The translations under genes and the position numbers were made by a program. This document shows positions 17,823 through 28,245 of a DNA stretch of 64,000 nt, in pieces (position 1 is the stretch's first letter; the number at the start of each line of letters is the position of its first letter). The stretch lies in NCBI RefSeq assembly GCF_009847015.1, contig NZ_WVEM01000001.1:372001-436000 (forward strand). The letters are read 5' to 3'. The stretch is from Sunxiuqinia indica. Its GTDB lineage: Bacteria > Bacteroidota > Bacteroidia > Bacteroidales > Prolixibacteraceae. The notes under the pieces are model-generated. The model ran no database searches, was not told the DNA's origin, and saw only the letters and a program-made list of their open reading frames with translations.

Positions 17823-17871
17823 TTAACCACAGAGTTGCACTGTGATAAACTTCGTGTGACTCTGTGGTTAA
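17823..17871. repeat. long palindromic intergenic repeat (CACAGAGT type)
   Basis: TTAACCACAGAGT (17823-17835) pairs exactly with ACTCTGTGGTTAA (17859-17871). Five further pairs with two wobbles make an 18-bp stem around a 13-base loop. Palindromes containing ACCACAGAGT and similar sequence are common dispersed intergenic elements in Bacteroidota. It starts two bases after the ATPase stop and could also act as a hairpin in the polycistronic mRNA. Confidence 0.75.
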
Positions 17872-17906
17872 TTATTTTAAAAGGAAAGATATAAAAAGTT
17901 AAAATT

Positions 17907-19013
17907 ATGGATCGCTTCCTCGGGTTTGTTAAAAAAGAATTCTTTCACATTTTTCGCGATAGGCGGACAATGATTATCCTATTCGGAATACCGATCATTC
18001 AATTGATGTTGTTTGGAACGGTGATTACCAACGAGATAAAAGATGCGCGTATCGCTATTTACGACCAGTCGAAAGATGAGATGACGCAGGAAATCACCTC
18101 CAAGTTGTTGTCATCAGGTTATTTCTTGCTCGACCGGAACTTACAAACGACCAACGATATTGAAGCCATTCTCAAAAAGGGAAGAGTGAAGGAAGTTCTG
18201 GTATTTGGTCGTGATTTCAGTCGCAAGCTGAAGCGGGAAGGAAAGGCTGATATTCAGATTATTGCCGATGCTTCGGATCCAAACCTGGCAAAAATGTTGA
18301 CTTCGTACACCACGGGAATTATCAACGATTATATTTTTAAGGAAATGGGCGATTTGCACCTTCCTATGCAAGTTGAGCCGGAAGTACGGATGGTTTACAA
18401 TGAAAATTTACAATCTGTTTACATGTTTGTACCGGGTATTATGGCCATGATCCTGATGTTGATCTCAGCCATGATGACCTCTATCTCTATCACCCGCGAA
18501 AAAGAACTCGGTACCATGGAGATTTTGCTGGTATCGCCACTACGCCCGGTTCAGATTATCCTTGGAAAAGTAACACCTTATCTGCTGTTGTCGATTATCA
18601 ATGCCGTTTTGATTTTGGGGATTGGGCATTTCATTTTTGGAGTGCCAATAAAGGGGAGCTGGGTTTTACTGATGGGTGAAAGTGTCCTGTTTATCCTGAT
18701 GGCACTGTGTTTAGGAATCATGATTTCGTCGTTGTCGAAAACACAAATGGTGGCTATGTTTATTTCTGTCATCGCCTTGATGTTGCCGACTATCTTGCTG
18801 TCGGGCTTTATTTTTTCCATCGAGAATATGCCGCTGCCTTTGCAAGTGGTTTCGCACATCATTCCGCCACGTTGGTTTATCGTTATCCTGCGAAATATTA
18901 TGCTGAAAGGCGTGGGTATGGCATATGTGTGGAAAGAAACACTGGTACTGGTTTTTATGGCACTACTGTTTGTTACTATTGCGGTTAAGAAATTTAAAAC
19001 GAGATTAGAATAG
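17907..19013 (+). CDS. ABC-2 type permease (first of pair, YbhS-like)
   Basis: The 368-residue protein has one N-terminal helix (about 22-42), a large periplasmic domain (about 45-170) and five C-terminal helices (about 175-360), the layout of ABC-2 permeases of the YhhJ/YbhS/YbhR type. The conserved cytoplasmic segment TREKELGTMEILLVSPLRP (about 195-213) precedes the helical bundle and matches the family. It would pair with the product of the 19095 gene as the transmembrane channel. Confidence 0.9.
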   Translation: MDRFLGFVKKEFFHIFRDRRTMIILFGIPIIQLMLFGTVITNEIKDARIAIYDQSKDEMTQEITSKLLSSGYFLLDRNLQTTNDIEAILKKGRVKEVLVFGRDFSRKLKREGKADIQIIADASDPNLAKMLTSYTTGIINDYIFKEMGDLHLPMQVEPEVRMVYNENLQSVYMFVPGIMAMILMLISAMMTSISITREKELGTMEILLVSPLRPVQIILGKVTPYLLLSIINAVLILGIGHFIFGVPIKGSWVLLMGESVLFILMALCLGIMISSLSKTQMVAMFISVIALMLPTILLSGFIFSIENMPLPLQVVSHIIPPRWFIVILRNIMLKGVGMAYVWKETLVLVFMALLFVTIAVKKFKTRLE

Positions 19014-19019
19014 CGTATT

Positions 19020-19071
19020 CAGTTGTAGTCACAGTCTCAGTTAGCTATAACTGAAACTGCTTTGACAACTG
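19020..19071. repeat. imperfect inverted repeat between the permease genes
   Basis: CAGTTGT (19020-19026) pairs with ACAACTG (19065-19071), CAGT (19032-19035) with ACTG (19056-19059), and TCAGTT (19037-19042) with AACTGA (19049-19054), around a six-base loop. It fills most of the 81-base gap between the permease genes and shares CAGT/ACTG-rich sequence with the repeat near 15440. Confidence 0.65.
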
Positions 19072-19094
19072 AAACTAAAACTTGAGACGATCAA

Positions 19095-20213
19095 ATGAGA
19101 ACAATAAAATATATCCTTCAGAAAGAATTCATTCAGGTTTTGCGGAACAAAACCATGTTACGGATGATTATCATGCTGCCATTGATGCAGATGTTGGTGC
19201 TGGTGTTTGCCGCAACCTACGATCTGAAGAACGTTGATGTTTATGTGGTCGATCAGGATCTGTCAGATGCAAGTCGCGGATTGGTTAACCATTTCGAGGC
19301 ATCGCCTTTCTTTAATATTCATGATGCATCATTCGATCTGGAAGATGGCATGAATCAACTCAAAAAGGAAGAATCGGATTTTATTCTTGTTATACCACCT
19401 GATTTTGAGCGTTCACTGGTTCGGGATGACAAAGTTGGTGTACAATTATTAATTAATGCAATTGACGGGAATAAGGCTTCGCTGATTTATCAGTACACCC
19501 GCAGTATTATTTCGGGCTACAACAAGGAAGTTATTATGAAATGGAAAAGCCTGCCCGAATTTAACCCGCCCATGCGTGTTGAATTTTCCGATAGCTACTG
19601 GTTTAATCCCGAGCTGGATTACAAATGGTACATGGCTCCCGGAATTCTTTCGATATTGGTCACGATTATTGGCATGTTCCTGTCGGGAATGAACTTGGTG
19701 CGTGAGAAGGAGATGGGAACCATTGAGCAGTTGAATGTTACGCCAATCAAAAAATGGCAATTCATGGTTGGTAAGTTGTTGCCTTTCCTCGTTATTGCAC
19801 TGCTCGATCTGGCTTTTGGCTTGGTGATTGCCCGGGTGGTTTTCAATTTACCGATTGAAGGAAGTTTGGTATTGCTGTTCGGTTTTGGAGCTCTTTACCT
19901 TGTTGGAGTACTCGGACTTGGGCTGTTTATTTCTACCGTAACCGAAACCCAACAACAGGTCATGTTTATTACCTTCTTTTTTATGATGGTTTTTATTTTG
20001 ATGGGGGGAGTATTTACACCAGTTGAAAGTATGCCACATTGGGCACAGCAACTCAATCGGATCAACCCGATCTATTATTTTATCCGCATCATGCGCATGG
20101 TTTCCCTCAAAGGTTCTGGTTTTGGCGACCTGATTCAAGAATTTTTTTCGCTTACTGTAATCGGAATCTCATTCCTGAGTTTGGCGATTTGGCGCTACCG
20201 GAAAACAAGCTGA
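19095..20213 (+). CDS. ABC-2 type permease (second of pair, YbhR-like)
   Basis: This 372-residue ABC-2 permease has the same architecture as its upstream neighbour: a first helix (about 22-42), a periplasmic domain, then five helices from about residue 177. The conserved motif VREKEMGTIEQLNVTPIKKW lies between the first two helices of the C-terminal bundle. It is the last gene of the TetR-TolC-HlyD-ABC-ABC-permease-permease operon. The substrate is unknown. Homologous systems have been linked to drug or cation tolerance. Confidence 0.9.
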   Translation: MRTIKYILQKEFIQVLRNKTMLRMIIMLPLMQMLVLVFAATYDLKNVDVYVVDQDLSDASRGLVNHFEASPFFNIHDASFDLEDGMNQLKKEESDFILVIPPDFERSLVRDDKVGVQLLINAIDGNKASLIYQYTRSIISGYNKEVIMKWKSLPEFNPPMRVEFSDSYWFNPELDYKWYMAPGILSILVTIIGMFLSGMNLVREKEMGTIEQLNVTPIKKWQFMVGKLLPFLVIALLDLAFGLVIARVVFNLPIEGSLVLLFGFGALYLVGVLGLGLFISTVTETQQQVMFITFFFMMVFILMGGVFTPVESMPHWAQQLNRINPIYYFIRIMRMVSLKGSGFGDLIQEFFSLTVIGISFLSLAIWRYRKTS

Positions 20214-20297
20214 CGAATTTTTGGATTTTGTCTTTTAGTGATCTGTAGACCGTTTATTGTTGCTAGTTTTTATTGGCAGAGGCAATCAAACTATCCA

Positions 20298-20570
20298 CTA
20301 TAAAATAATGACCCCTTCAATTTCATTAACCTTTTCGGTAATCTGTATGATTTGATCTGCATTTTCCATTTCGGCAATGCAGGTAATGGAAACATGCTTT
20401 AAGTTGGCCGTGTGTTTATAGGTTATTTCCCCATTGTCGGGCAATAGAGCTGTAATCTCGTCTACTTTGCCGCCATTGTTTGGTGTAATGAACTTAAACA
20501 TGTATTTCAATGGCCATGTCTCGGTCTCCATGAGCCGGTAACGTAAATTCTTAAACTTATCTATTTTCAT
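20298..20570 (-). CDS. DUF493 family protein (YbeD-like)
   Basis: This 90-residue protein of the DUF493/YbeD family has a small ACT-like alpha/beta fold. The segment YMFKFITPNNGGKVDEITAL and the C-terminal VNEIEGVIIL fit the family. The function is not established, although a regulatory ligand-binding role has been proposed from the ACT-like fold. It stands alone, with a -7 element TAGCTTTG at 20642-20649 on the minus strand giving a leader of roughly 60 bases. Confidence 0.75.
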   Translation of the reverse strand: MKIDKFKNLRYRLMETETWPLKYMFKFITPNNGGKVDEITALLPDNGEITYKHTANLKHVSITCIAEMENADQIIQITEKVNEIEGVIIL

Positions 20571-23161
<2,591 letters not shown>

Positions 23162-23384
23162 ATTCAATATTATCAGAATAGACTAGCAAACAAACTAACT
23201 CGTCAATTTTGCTGCGAGGTAGTTTAATACAGCATTGGGCGAAGTTCAATTATTCATCAATCAGAATATGTCTGTGCTTGTTATCTGGTAGTTTCCGTGG
23301 ATCGAGCCTGTTGAATTTCACTGACTTTTAAGTTTGACAACAAAAGAGGCTTTTTCAGGAACCGGATAAGGTGAATATTTATAC

Positions 23385-23416
23385 AAAAAAAAGGGTTATC
23401 ACCGTCGTGATAACCC
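23385..23416 (-). terminator. strong rho-independent terminator facing left, no known gene
   Basis: GGGTTATCAC (23393-23402) and GTGATAACCC (23407-23416) form a perfect 10-bp stem with a four-base loop. Eight A residues at 23385-23392 become a T-run when read on the minus strand. On the plus strand there is no T-run. So it terminates leftward transcripts, yet no minus-strand gene lies between it and trhO. Confidence 0.65.
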
Positions 23417-23774
23417 GTTGTCCATAATTTAGTTTAGTTAGACCAGAAAATAAATATTGGTTTAAAAAGAGAAAAGGTATCGATAATTATTTCATTATAA
23501 AGCGTTTGTTTTTCAAAAGCACTGCTAATATAGTGCATATTTCCATCCAATATTAAAAAAACCTTAAAAAATCTTAATGAATAGAAATAACACCGCTTTT
23601 TTATAAATGTAAATAATTGTTAATCAGTATATAGAAAATCAAGATATGTTATAGAATATGTTCGAATTTGATGGGATTTTATTCGAAAATCCTTCAATTT
23701 GATAGTTGCATTTCGTAATCTACTATCTTTTATGAAGATATTGACATCTTCTATTCTTATTATTTGTTATTTTT

Positions 23775-23782
23775 TATCTTTG
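23775..23782 (+). promoter_or_regulatory. -7 element TATCTTTG before trhO
   Basis: TATCTTTG matches the TAnnTTTG consensus and ends 15 bases before the ATG at 23798, implying a very short leader. It lies inside the upstream extension of the reading frame, so it argues against starts before 23798. Confidence 0.6.
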
Positions 23783-23797
23783 CACAAAAATATTACG

Positions 23798-24850
23798 ATG
23801 CAGTTGTACAACCGATTGAGCAAGGATGAATTAAAGAAAAATCTCATGGCTGAGACTTTTAAGCGTAAAACAATATCCTTCTACCGATATGTAAATCTGG
23901 ATGAGCCCAATGAGTTTCGAGATTCTCTTTACCAAAAGTGGTTTGAATTAAATTGTTTTGGCCGAATCTATGTTGCACGAGAAGGCATAAATGCTCAAAT
24001 GAGTGTTCCAGAGCAGAATCTGGCAACCTTTCTGAAACAACTGGATGAAATGCCGGAATTAAAAGATATGCCAATCAAATATGCTATTGAAGATGATGGC
24101 AAATCATTTTACAAACTAACAATAAAAGTACGTCCTAAAATTGTTGCCGATGGATTAAATGATAATGCTTTTGATGTAACCAACGTTGGCAATCACTTAT
24201 CAGCAAGAGAATTTCACGATTTGGTTGATATCCCTGAAACCTTGGTGATTGATATGCGCAACCACTATGAAAGTGAAATCGGTCATTTCAAAGGCGCCAT
24301 TTGTCCTGAAGCTGATACTTTTCGCGAAGAAATTGAAATGGTGGTTGATGATCTGAAAGATCAGAAGGACCGTAAAATCCTACTTTATTGTACCGGGGGA
24401 ATACGTTGCGAAAAAGCCAGTGCTTATTTGAAGCATCACGGATTTATGGATGTCAACCAACTGCATGGAGGCATTATTGAATACGCACAACAGATTAAGC
24501 AATTGAAATTGGACTCTAAATTTGTTGGGAAAAATTTCGTTTTCGACCAGCGGTTGGGCGAAACAGTTAACGGCGAAGTTATTTCGAACTGCCACCAGTG
24601 CGGACGACGATGTGATACACATACTAATTGTGCGAACGATTTATGTCACATTCTTTTTATTCAATGTAACGAGTGCGCTGAACAATACGATGGATGCTGT
24701 ACCGCTGAATGCAAAACGGTACTCCATGCGCCCGAGGAAGATCGCCTGTTGTATATTCAGGATTTCAAGCGTAAATTTGGCAACCGGAAAAGTTTCAGAA
24801 AGGGAATAGACAACAAACTGAATATTGATAAACGGGAATTAGAAGTTTAA
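23798..24850 (+). CDS. trhO: tRNA uridine(34) hydroxylase TrhO (rhodanese-like)
   Basis: The 350-residue protein matches TrhO (YceA), which makes 5-hydroxyuridine at wobble position 34 of tRNAs in an oxygen-dependent way. An N-terminal ferredoxin-like domain (about 1-110) is followed by a rhodanese domain (about 125-225) with active-site loop [14 protein letters not shown] cysteine-rich C-terminus (about 265-310, including [14 protein letters not shown] and [12 protein letters not shown]) follows, typical of the long form of the family. The frame is open from 23699, but the promoter position supports 23798. It ends one base before the dus gene and is probably co-transcribed with it. Confidence 0.88.
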   Translation: MQLYNRLSKDELKKNLMAETFKRKTISFYRYVNLDEPNEFRDSLYQKWFELNCFGRIYVAREGINAQMSVPEQNLATFLKQLDEMPELKDMPIKYAIEDDGKSFYKLTIKVRPKIVADGLNDNAFDVTNVGNHLSAREFHDLVDIPETLVIDMRNHYESEIGHFKGAICPEADTFREEIEMVVDDLKDQKDRKILLYCTGGIRCEKASAYLKHHGFMDVNQLHGGIIEYAQQIKQLKLDSKFVGKNFVFDQRLGETVNGEVISNCHQCGRRCDTHTNCANDLCHILFIQCNECAEQYDGCCTAECKTVLHAPEEDRLLYIQDFKRKFGNRKSFRKGIDNKLNIDKRELEV

Positions 24851-24851
24851 G

Positions 24852-25859
24852 ATGAGTAATTTTTGGACGGAAATAGCAACACCAATAATGGCATTGGCTC
24901 CAATGGAAGATGTGACCGACACTTCTTTTCGTGAGTTGGTGGCTCAAATATCGGAGCCCGGATGTTTGCACTTGCTGTTTACTGAGTTTACAGCAGTTGA
25001 TGGAATGAATCATCCGGTAGGGAAGAAGCGGGTGTCAGAACGGTTAATTGTAAGCGAGTCTGAACGTAAATTACTTAAAGAAAAAGGCATCAAGTTGATT
25101 GCTCAAATTTGGGGCAATAAGCCGGAGGTATTTCATCGAATTACCCGAGAGATTGCCGAAGAATTTGATTTTGACGGAGTCGATATTAACATGGGCTGCC
25201 CTGTTAAAAACGTGGTAAAGCAAGGTTCGTGCAGTGCGCTGATTGATCAGCCGAAACTAGCTCAAGAAATCATACTAGCTTCGAAAGAGGCCACTCATTT
25301 GCCTGTTTCTGTAAAAACAAGAACCGGAATCCGACAGCACGAAACGGAGCGATGGATAACTCAGCTGCTTGAAACAAAACCGGCTGCCATTACGCTGCAC
25401 GGTCGAATTCAGAAACAACAGTCGGATGGTGAAGCCGATTGGAATGAAATTGCCAAAGCTGTGGCTCTCAGAAATGACTTGAACCCGTCAATTCCTATTT
25501 TAGGAAATGGTGATATTCTGTCGTATGCTCAATCAGTCGAGTATTGCGATAAATATGGTGTTGACGGTGTAATGATCGGGCGCGGCATTTTTCACGACCC
25601 CTGGTTTTTCAATTCGGCAAAAAAAGTACCCGGGAAAGATGAAAAACTAAAACAGCTGGTAAATCACACCAAGCTATTTGAACGAAATTGGAGAGGCGTT
25701 AAGAATTTTAATATTTTAAAACGCTTTTATAAAATATATGCCAGTGGGTTTGAAGGGGCAGCGCAGTTAAGGGCAAAATTAATGGGTGCCAATTCATATG
25801 ACGATGTATATCAAATAGTCAGCACCCATTCTCAGTTTGTAGGTAACACAGAGTATTAA
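24852..25859 (+). CDS. tRNA-dihydrouridine synthase
   Basis: This 335-residue flavoenzyme of the Dus family reduces uridines in the tRNA D-loop using NADPH and FMN. N-terminal MALAPMEDVTDTSFRELV carries the FMN-binding start of the TIM barrel. Further motifs are DINMGCP near residue 115, the catalytic cysteine in KQGSCSALI near 127, VKTRTG near 155 and GDGVMIGRG-like DGVMIGRGIF near 240. It directly follows trhO, so two tRNA-modification enzymes share a transcript. Its end overlaps the convergent NifX-like gene by four bases. Confidence 0.9.
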   Translation: MSNFWTEIATPIMALAPMEDVTDTSFRELVAQISEPGCLHLLFTEFTAVDGMNHPVGKKRVSERLIVSESERKLLKEKGIKLIAQIWGNKPEVFHRITREIAEEFDFDGVDINMGCPVKNVVKQGSCSALIDQPKLAQEIILASKEATHLPVSVKTRTGIRQHETERWITQLLETKPAAITLHGRIQKQQSDGEADWNEIAKAVALRNDLNPSIPILGNGDILSYAQSVEYCDKYGVDGVMIGRGIFHDPWFFNSAKKVPGKDEKLKQLVNHTKLFERNWRGVKNFNILKRFYKIYASGFEGAAQLRAKLMGANSYDDVYQIVSTHSQFVGNTEY

Positions 25860-26215
25860 TTTTCGCAATCGTGATGATCGGTACAAATGGGAATATCCAA
25901 AAAGAAATTGTTGTTTTTCCAGTTTTCAATGGCTTCTTCAACCGATCCTTTGAATCCCGCTAATACTTGAATATTTTGACCTTTTAATTTATTGATGGCA
26001 CCTTGTCCAATTCCTCCTGCTAAAAGGATGCTGACACCGGCTTTTGCTAAGTCTTCGGCTAAGTTGGTTTTGCAGCCGCAGGTTTTCGACGATTCCATAT
26101 TTGTTCTTGAAACTACTCTTTTTGAACTGTCTACCTGAATAATAGTGAAGAAATCACAGTGTCCGAAATGATCATCAACCTTGTTGTCTTTTGTTGGTAT
26201 TGCAATTATATTCAT
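25856..26215 (-). CDS. NifX/NifB-C-like cofactor-binding family protein
   Basis: The product from the ATG at 26215 has 119 residues and matches the dinitrogenase iron-molybdenum cofactor family (MNIIAIPTKDNKVDDHFGHCDFF). Its middle contains CGCKTNLAEDL and LAGGIGQGAINKL. The C-terminus has a short His/Cys-rich end (CTDHHDC) that might bind metal. Outside nitrogen fixers, such small proteins occur near iron-sulfur and MRP-type genes with uncertain roles. No nif genes are present here. A -7 element TATATTTG lies 25 bases upstream, which supports this start over 26263. Confidence 0.8.
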   Translation of the reverse strand: MNIIAIPTKDNKVDDHFGHCDFFTIIQVDSSKRVVSRTNMESSKTCGCKTNLAEDLAKAGVSILLAGGIGQGAINKLKGQNIQVLAGFKGSVEEAIENWKNNNFFLDIPICTDHHDCEN

Positions 26216-26239
26216 TGTTTTGATATTTAAATTACAATA

Positions 26240-26247
26240 CAAATATA
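26240..26247 (-). promoter_or_regulatory. -7 element for the NifX-like gene
   Basis: Read on the minus strand this is TATATTTG, a perfect TAnnTTTG match. The implied start site lies a few bases before the ATG at 26215. Confidence 0.55.
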
Positions 26248-26377
26248 GTGAACAAATGATCACATTTTGCGGATTGAGAAGAAAATGTAGTAATTCGTAT
26301 CATTTCTTAATAGAAACGATATGAAATAGCTTTAAAAAGAATTCTTCCATTCGTATGAGTTTCAATAGATTTGTGTG

Positions 26378-26743
26378 CTATTTTTCTTCCGGATCGAAAT
26401 TTAATGACACCGAGTTCACGCAATGCCTGGTATTTTTATCGGTTAATCCTTCGCCAATAAACACATGCCCTAAATGGCCACCACAATTGGCACAGGTAAT
26501 TTCAGTTCGTCGACCATCAGCATCTGTTGTTCGTTTTACCGCACCTTTAATTTCATCATCAAAACTAGGCCAGCCGCAGCCGGAATCAAACTTGTCGGAC
26601 GACCGATAGAGTGGGGCATTGCAACGTTTACAATGGTATGTTCCTTTTTCTTTATTCTGATAATACTTACCGGAAAATGCCGGCTCAGTTCCTTTATTCA
26701 GAATAACATATTCTTCAAATTGATCTAACGGATTGAATTTCAT
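26378..26743 (-). CDS. msrB: peptide-methionine (R)-S-oxide reductase MsrB
   Basis: The 121-residue protein is a complete MsrB domain that repairs methionine-R-sulfoxide in proteins. The zinc ligands are two CxxC motifs (CKRC and CANC), the substrate-site stretch is [12 protein letters not shown], and the catalytic cysteine is in [11 protein letters not shown] near the C-terminus. There is no signal peptide and no MsrA fusion, so it is a cytoplasmic stand-alone enzyme. It faces away from the pseudouridine synthase gene. Confidence 0.95.
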   Translation of the reverse strand: MKFNPLDQFEEYVILNKGTEPAFSGKYYQNKEKGTYHCKRCNAPLYRSSDKFDSGCGWPSFDDEIKGAVKRTTDADGRRTEITCANCGGHLGHVFIGEGLTDKNTRHCVNSVSLNFDPEEK

Positions 26744-26859
26744 CGCCTCTTATTTTTAATTGTTTTCTATTATTAAATGCCTGTATTTTTAAAGACAACC
26801 AGTAAGGAGATTTGTTTGAAAAGAACTGTATCTTGCGAACATTATTATTTTCAGAAATT

Positions 26860-27549
26860 ATGGACATACCAACAATATATAAAGATGAACATTTGATTGT
26901 GGTTAACAAGCCTGTTGACCTGCCAGTGCATAAAAACGACTTCATGCCTAATGATGCACCGTACCTGACCAAATTGATTGGTAATGAGTATGATCAATGG
27001 GTGCACAATGTTCATCGGCTGGACTCCAAAACTTCGGGAGTGATTGTGTTAGCTTTTTCAAAGGAAGTGGCTCACGAACTTGCCCTTCAGTTCGAGCGAA
27101 AAGAAGTTGACAAGCAATACGCAGCCATTGTACTGGGCGAACTTCCTGAAGAAGGAGTATTTGACGAAAAAGTAGTCGTGAAAAAGAAAAGCAAGTTTAA
27201 AAAGAATGCCCTGACTCGGTACAAAAGAGAACGGCTTGTTCAAACAAACATATCGTATAAAGAGCATACCAATGTTTGCCTGAGCCTGGCTCAGGTTTTT
27301 CCGGAAACCGGACGTTGGCATCAAATTCGCCAGCACTTTGCCAAAAACAGACACGATATTGTTGGCGATTCACATCACGGCGACTTTACTTTAAATAAAT
27401 TGATAACAGCCGAATGGGGATTTAGACGATTGATGTTGCATGCTTCAAAACTATCTTTCACACATCCCGTAAGTGGGGAGCGACTAACATTTGAGGCTGA
27501 CTTACCCGGCGACTTTGACCAATTGCTGCAAGTTGTTGCTGCTAAATAG
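26860..27549 (+). CDS. RluA-family pseudouridine synthase (TruC-like)
   Basis: The 229-residue protein lacks an S4 domain and has the RluA-family catalytic motif HRLDSKTSGVIVLA (aspartate nucleophile near residue 53). RWHQIRQH and RLMLHASKLSF follow, which are typical RluA motifs. Its size and N-terminus (IYKDEHLIVVNKP) resemble TruC, which modifies tRNA position 65, but an rRNA target is possible. The ATG at 26860 is preferred over the open frame from 26812. Its end overlaps the convergent hemolysin III gene by eight bases. Confidence 0.85.
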   Translation: MDIPTIYKDEHLIVVNKPVDLPVHKNDFMPNDAPYLTKLIGNEYDQWVHNVHRLDSKTSGVIVLAFSKEVAHELALQFERKEVDKQYAAIVLGELPEEGVFDEKVVVKKKSKFKKNALTRYKRERLVQTNISYKEHTNVCLSLAQVFPETGRWHQIRQHFAKNRHDIVGDSHHGDFTLNKLITAEWGFRRLMLHASKLSFTHPVSGERLTFEADLPGDFDQLLQVVAAK

Positions 27550-28183
27550 GCAGCAAGTACAAAAATGCAAAAAAGTGGCAAACTGATCCGCCCAAAATGA
27601 AAAGGTGAAAAACCAAATGAAAAAATGGCACTTTAGGAAATAGATAAAACACTGCACCGGCAGTGTAACTTAGTCCTCCAGCCAATAAAAACCAAAGCGA
27701 AGTATTGGGTACTCGCTGAATGACAGGTACAATAGCCAATAAAACCAGCCATCCCATGGCGATGTAAAGCCAGGCCGAAAGCTTTCGCCACTTCGAACGG
27801 TAAAACCAAACTTTGAAGACAATACCGGCAATGGCGAGTGTCCAGATCAAGCCAAAAATAGTCCACCCAATCCACCCCCGAAGCGAAATTAAGGAGATGG
27901 GCGTGTATGAACCAGCAATCAAAATATAGATGGCCGAGTGGTCGAACTTATTTAATTTGATTTTTAAACGTGGGTTTTTAGCACTGTGATAAAGGGTAGA
28001 GGCCAGGTAAAGAATAACCATACTCACTCCAAATACGCCAAAACTTACAATGTGCCAGGCATTTCCATAAATAGCTCCAAATACGGTTAAAAGCGTCACT
28101 CCGGCAACTGCTAAGGCAATACCAATTCCATGAGAAATGGTGTTTGCTATTTCTTCTGCGCGTACTAATTTTTTACTTCTCAA
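27542..28183 (-). CDS. hemolysin III / PAQR-family membrane protein
   Basis: The 213-residue protein has seven hydrophobic helices and the conserved residues of the HlyIII/PAQR superfamily: ANTISHGIGIAL in the first helix region, DHSAIYILIAGSYTP centrally, and the two histidines in VFHLFILGGSVCHFFAF in the last helix. PAQR proteins are suggested metal-dependent hydrolases acting on lipids, and the bacterial members' role is unclear. It is transcribed alone. Confidence 0.88.
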   Translation of the reverse strand: MRSKKLVRAEEIANTISHGIGIALAVAGVTLLTVFGAIYGNAWHIVSFGVFGVSMVILYLASTLYHSAKNPRLKIKLNKFDHSAIYILIAGSYTPISLISLRGWIGWTIFGLIWTLAIAGIVFKVWFYRSKWRKLSAWLYIAMGWLVLLAIVPVIQRVPNTSLWFLLAGGLSYTAGAVFYLFPKVPFFHLVFHLFILGGSVCHFFAFLYLLPI

Positions 28184-28245
28184 TGTGTTTGTTTTAAAGA
28201 GGCGAAGTTACACAGATATTTTGCACCCCCTCAAAAAAATGAAAC

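Larger units (their letters stand above)
23162..23797. other. 636-base intergenic region between katG and trhO
   Basis: No convincing protein-coding gene lies here. Its clear elements are a minus-strand terminator-like hairpin at 23385-23416 and the trhO -7 element at 23775-23782. The rest is strongly A/T-rich. A small RNA transcribed leftward from near 23540 toward the hairpin is possible but unproven. Confidence 0.5.

Noticed and set aside
23385-23416. Terminator of katG
   Set aside because: On the plus strand the stem is not followed by a T-run. The T-run is on the minus strand only.
25856-26215. Evidence for nitrogen fixation from the NifX-like gene
   Set aside because: No nifHDK, nifB or nifE/N genes are nearby, and small NifX-like proteins are common in non-fixers.
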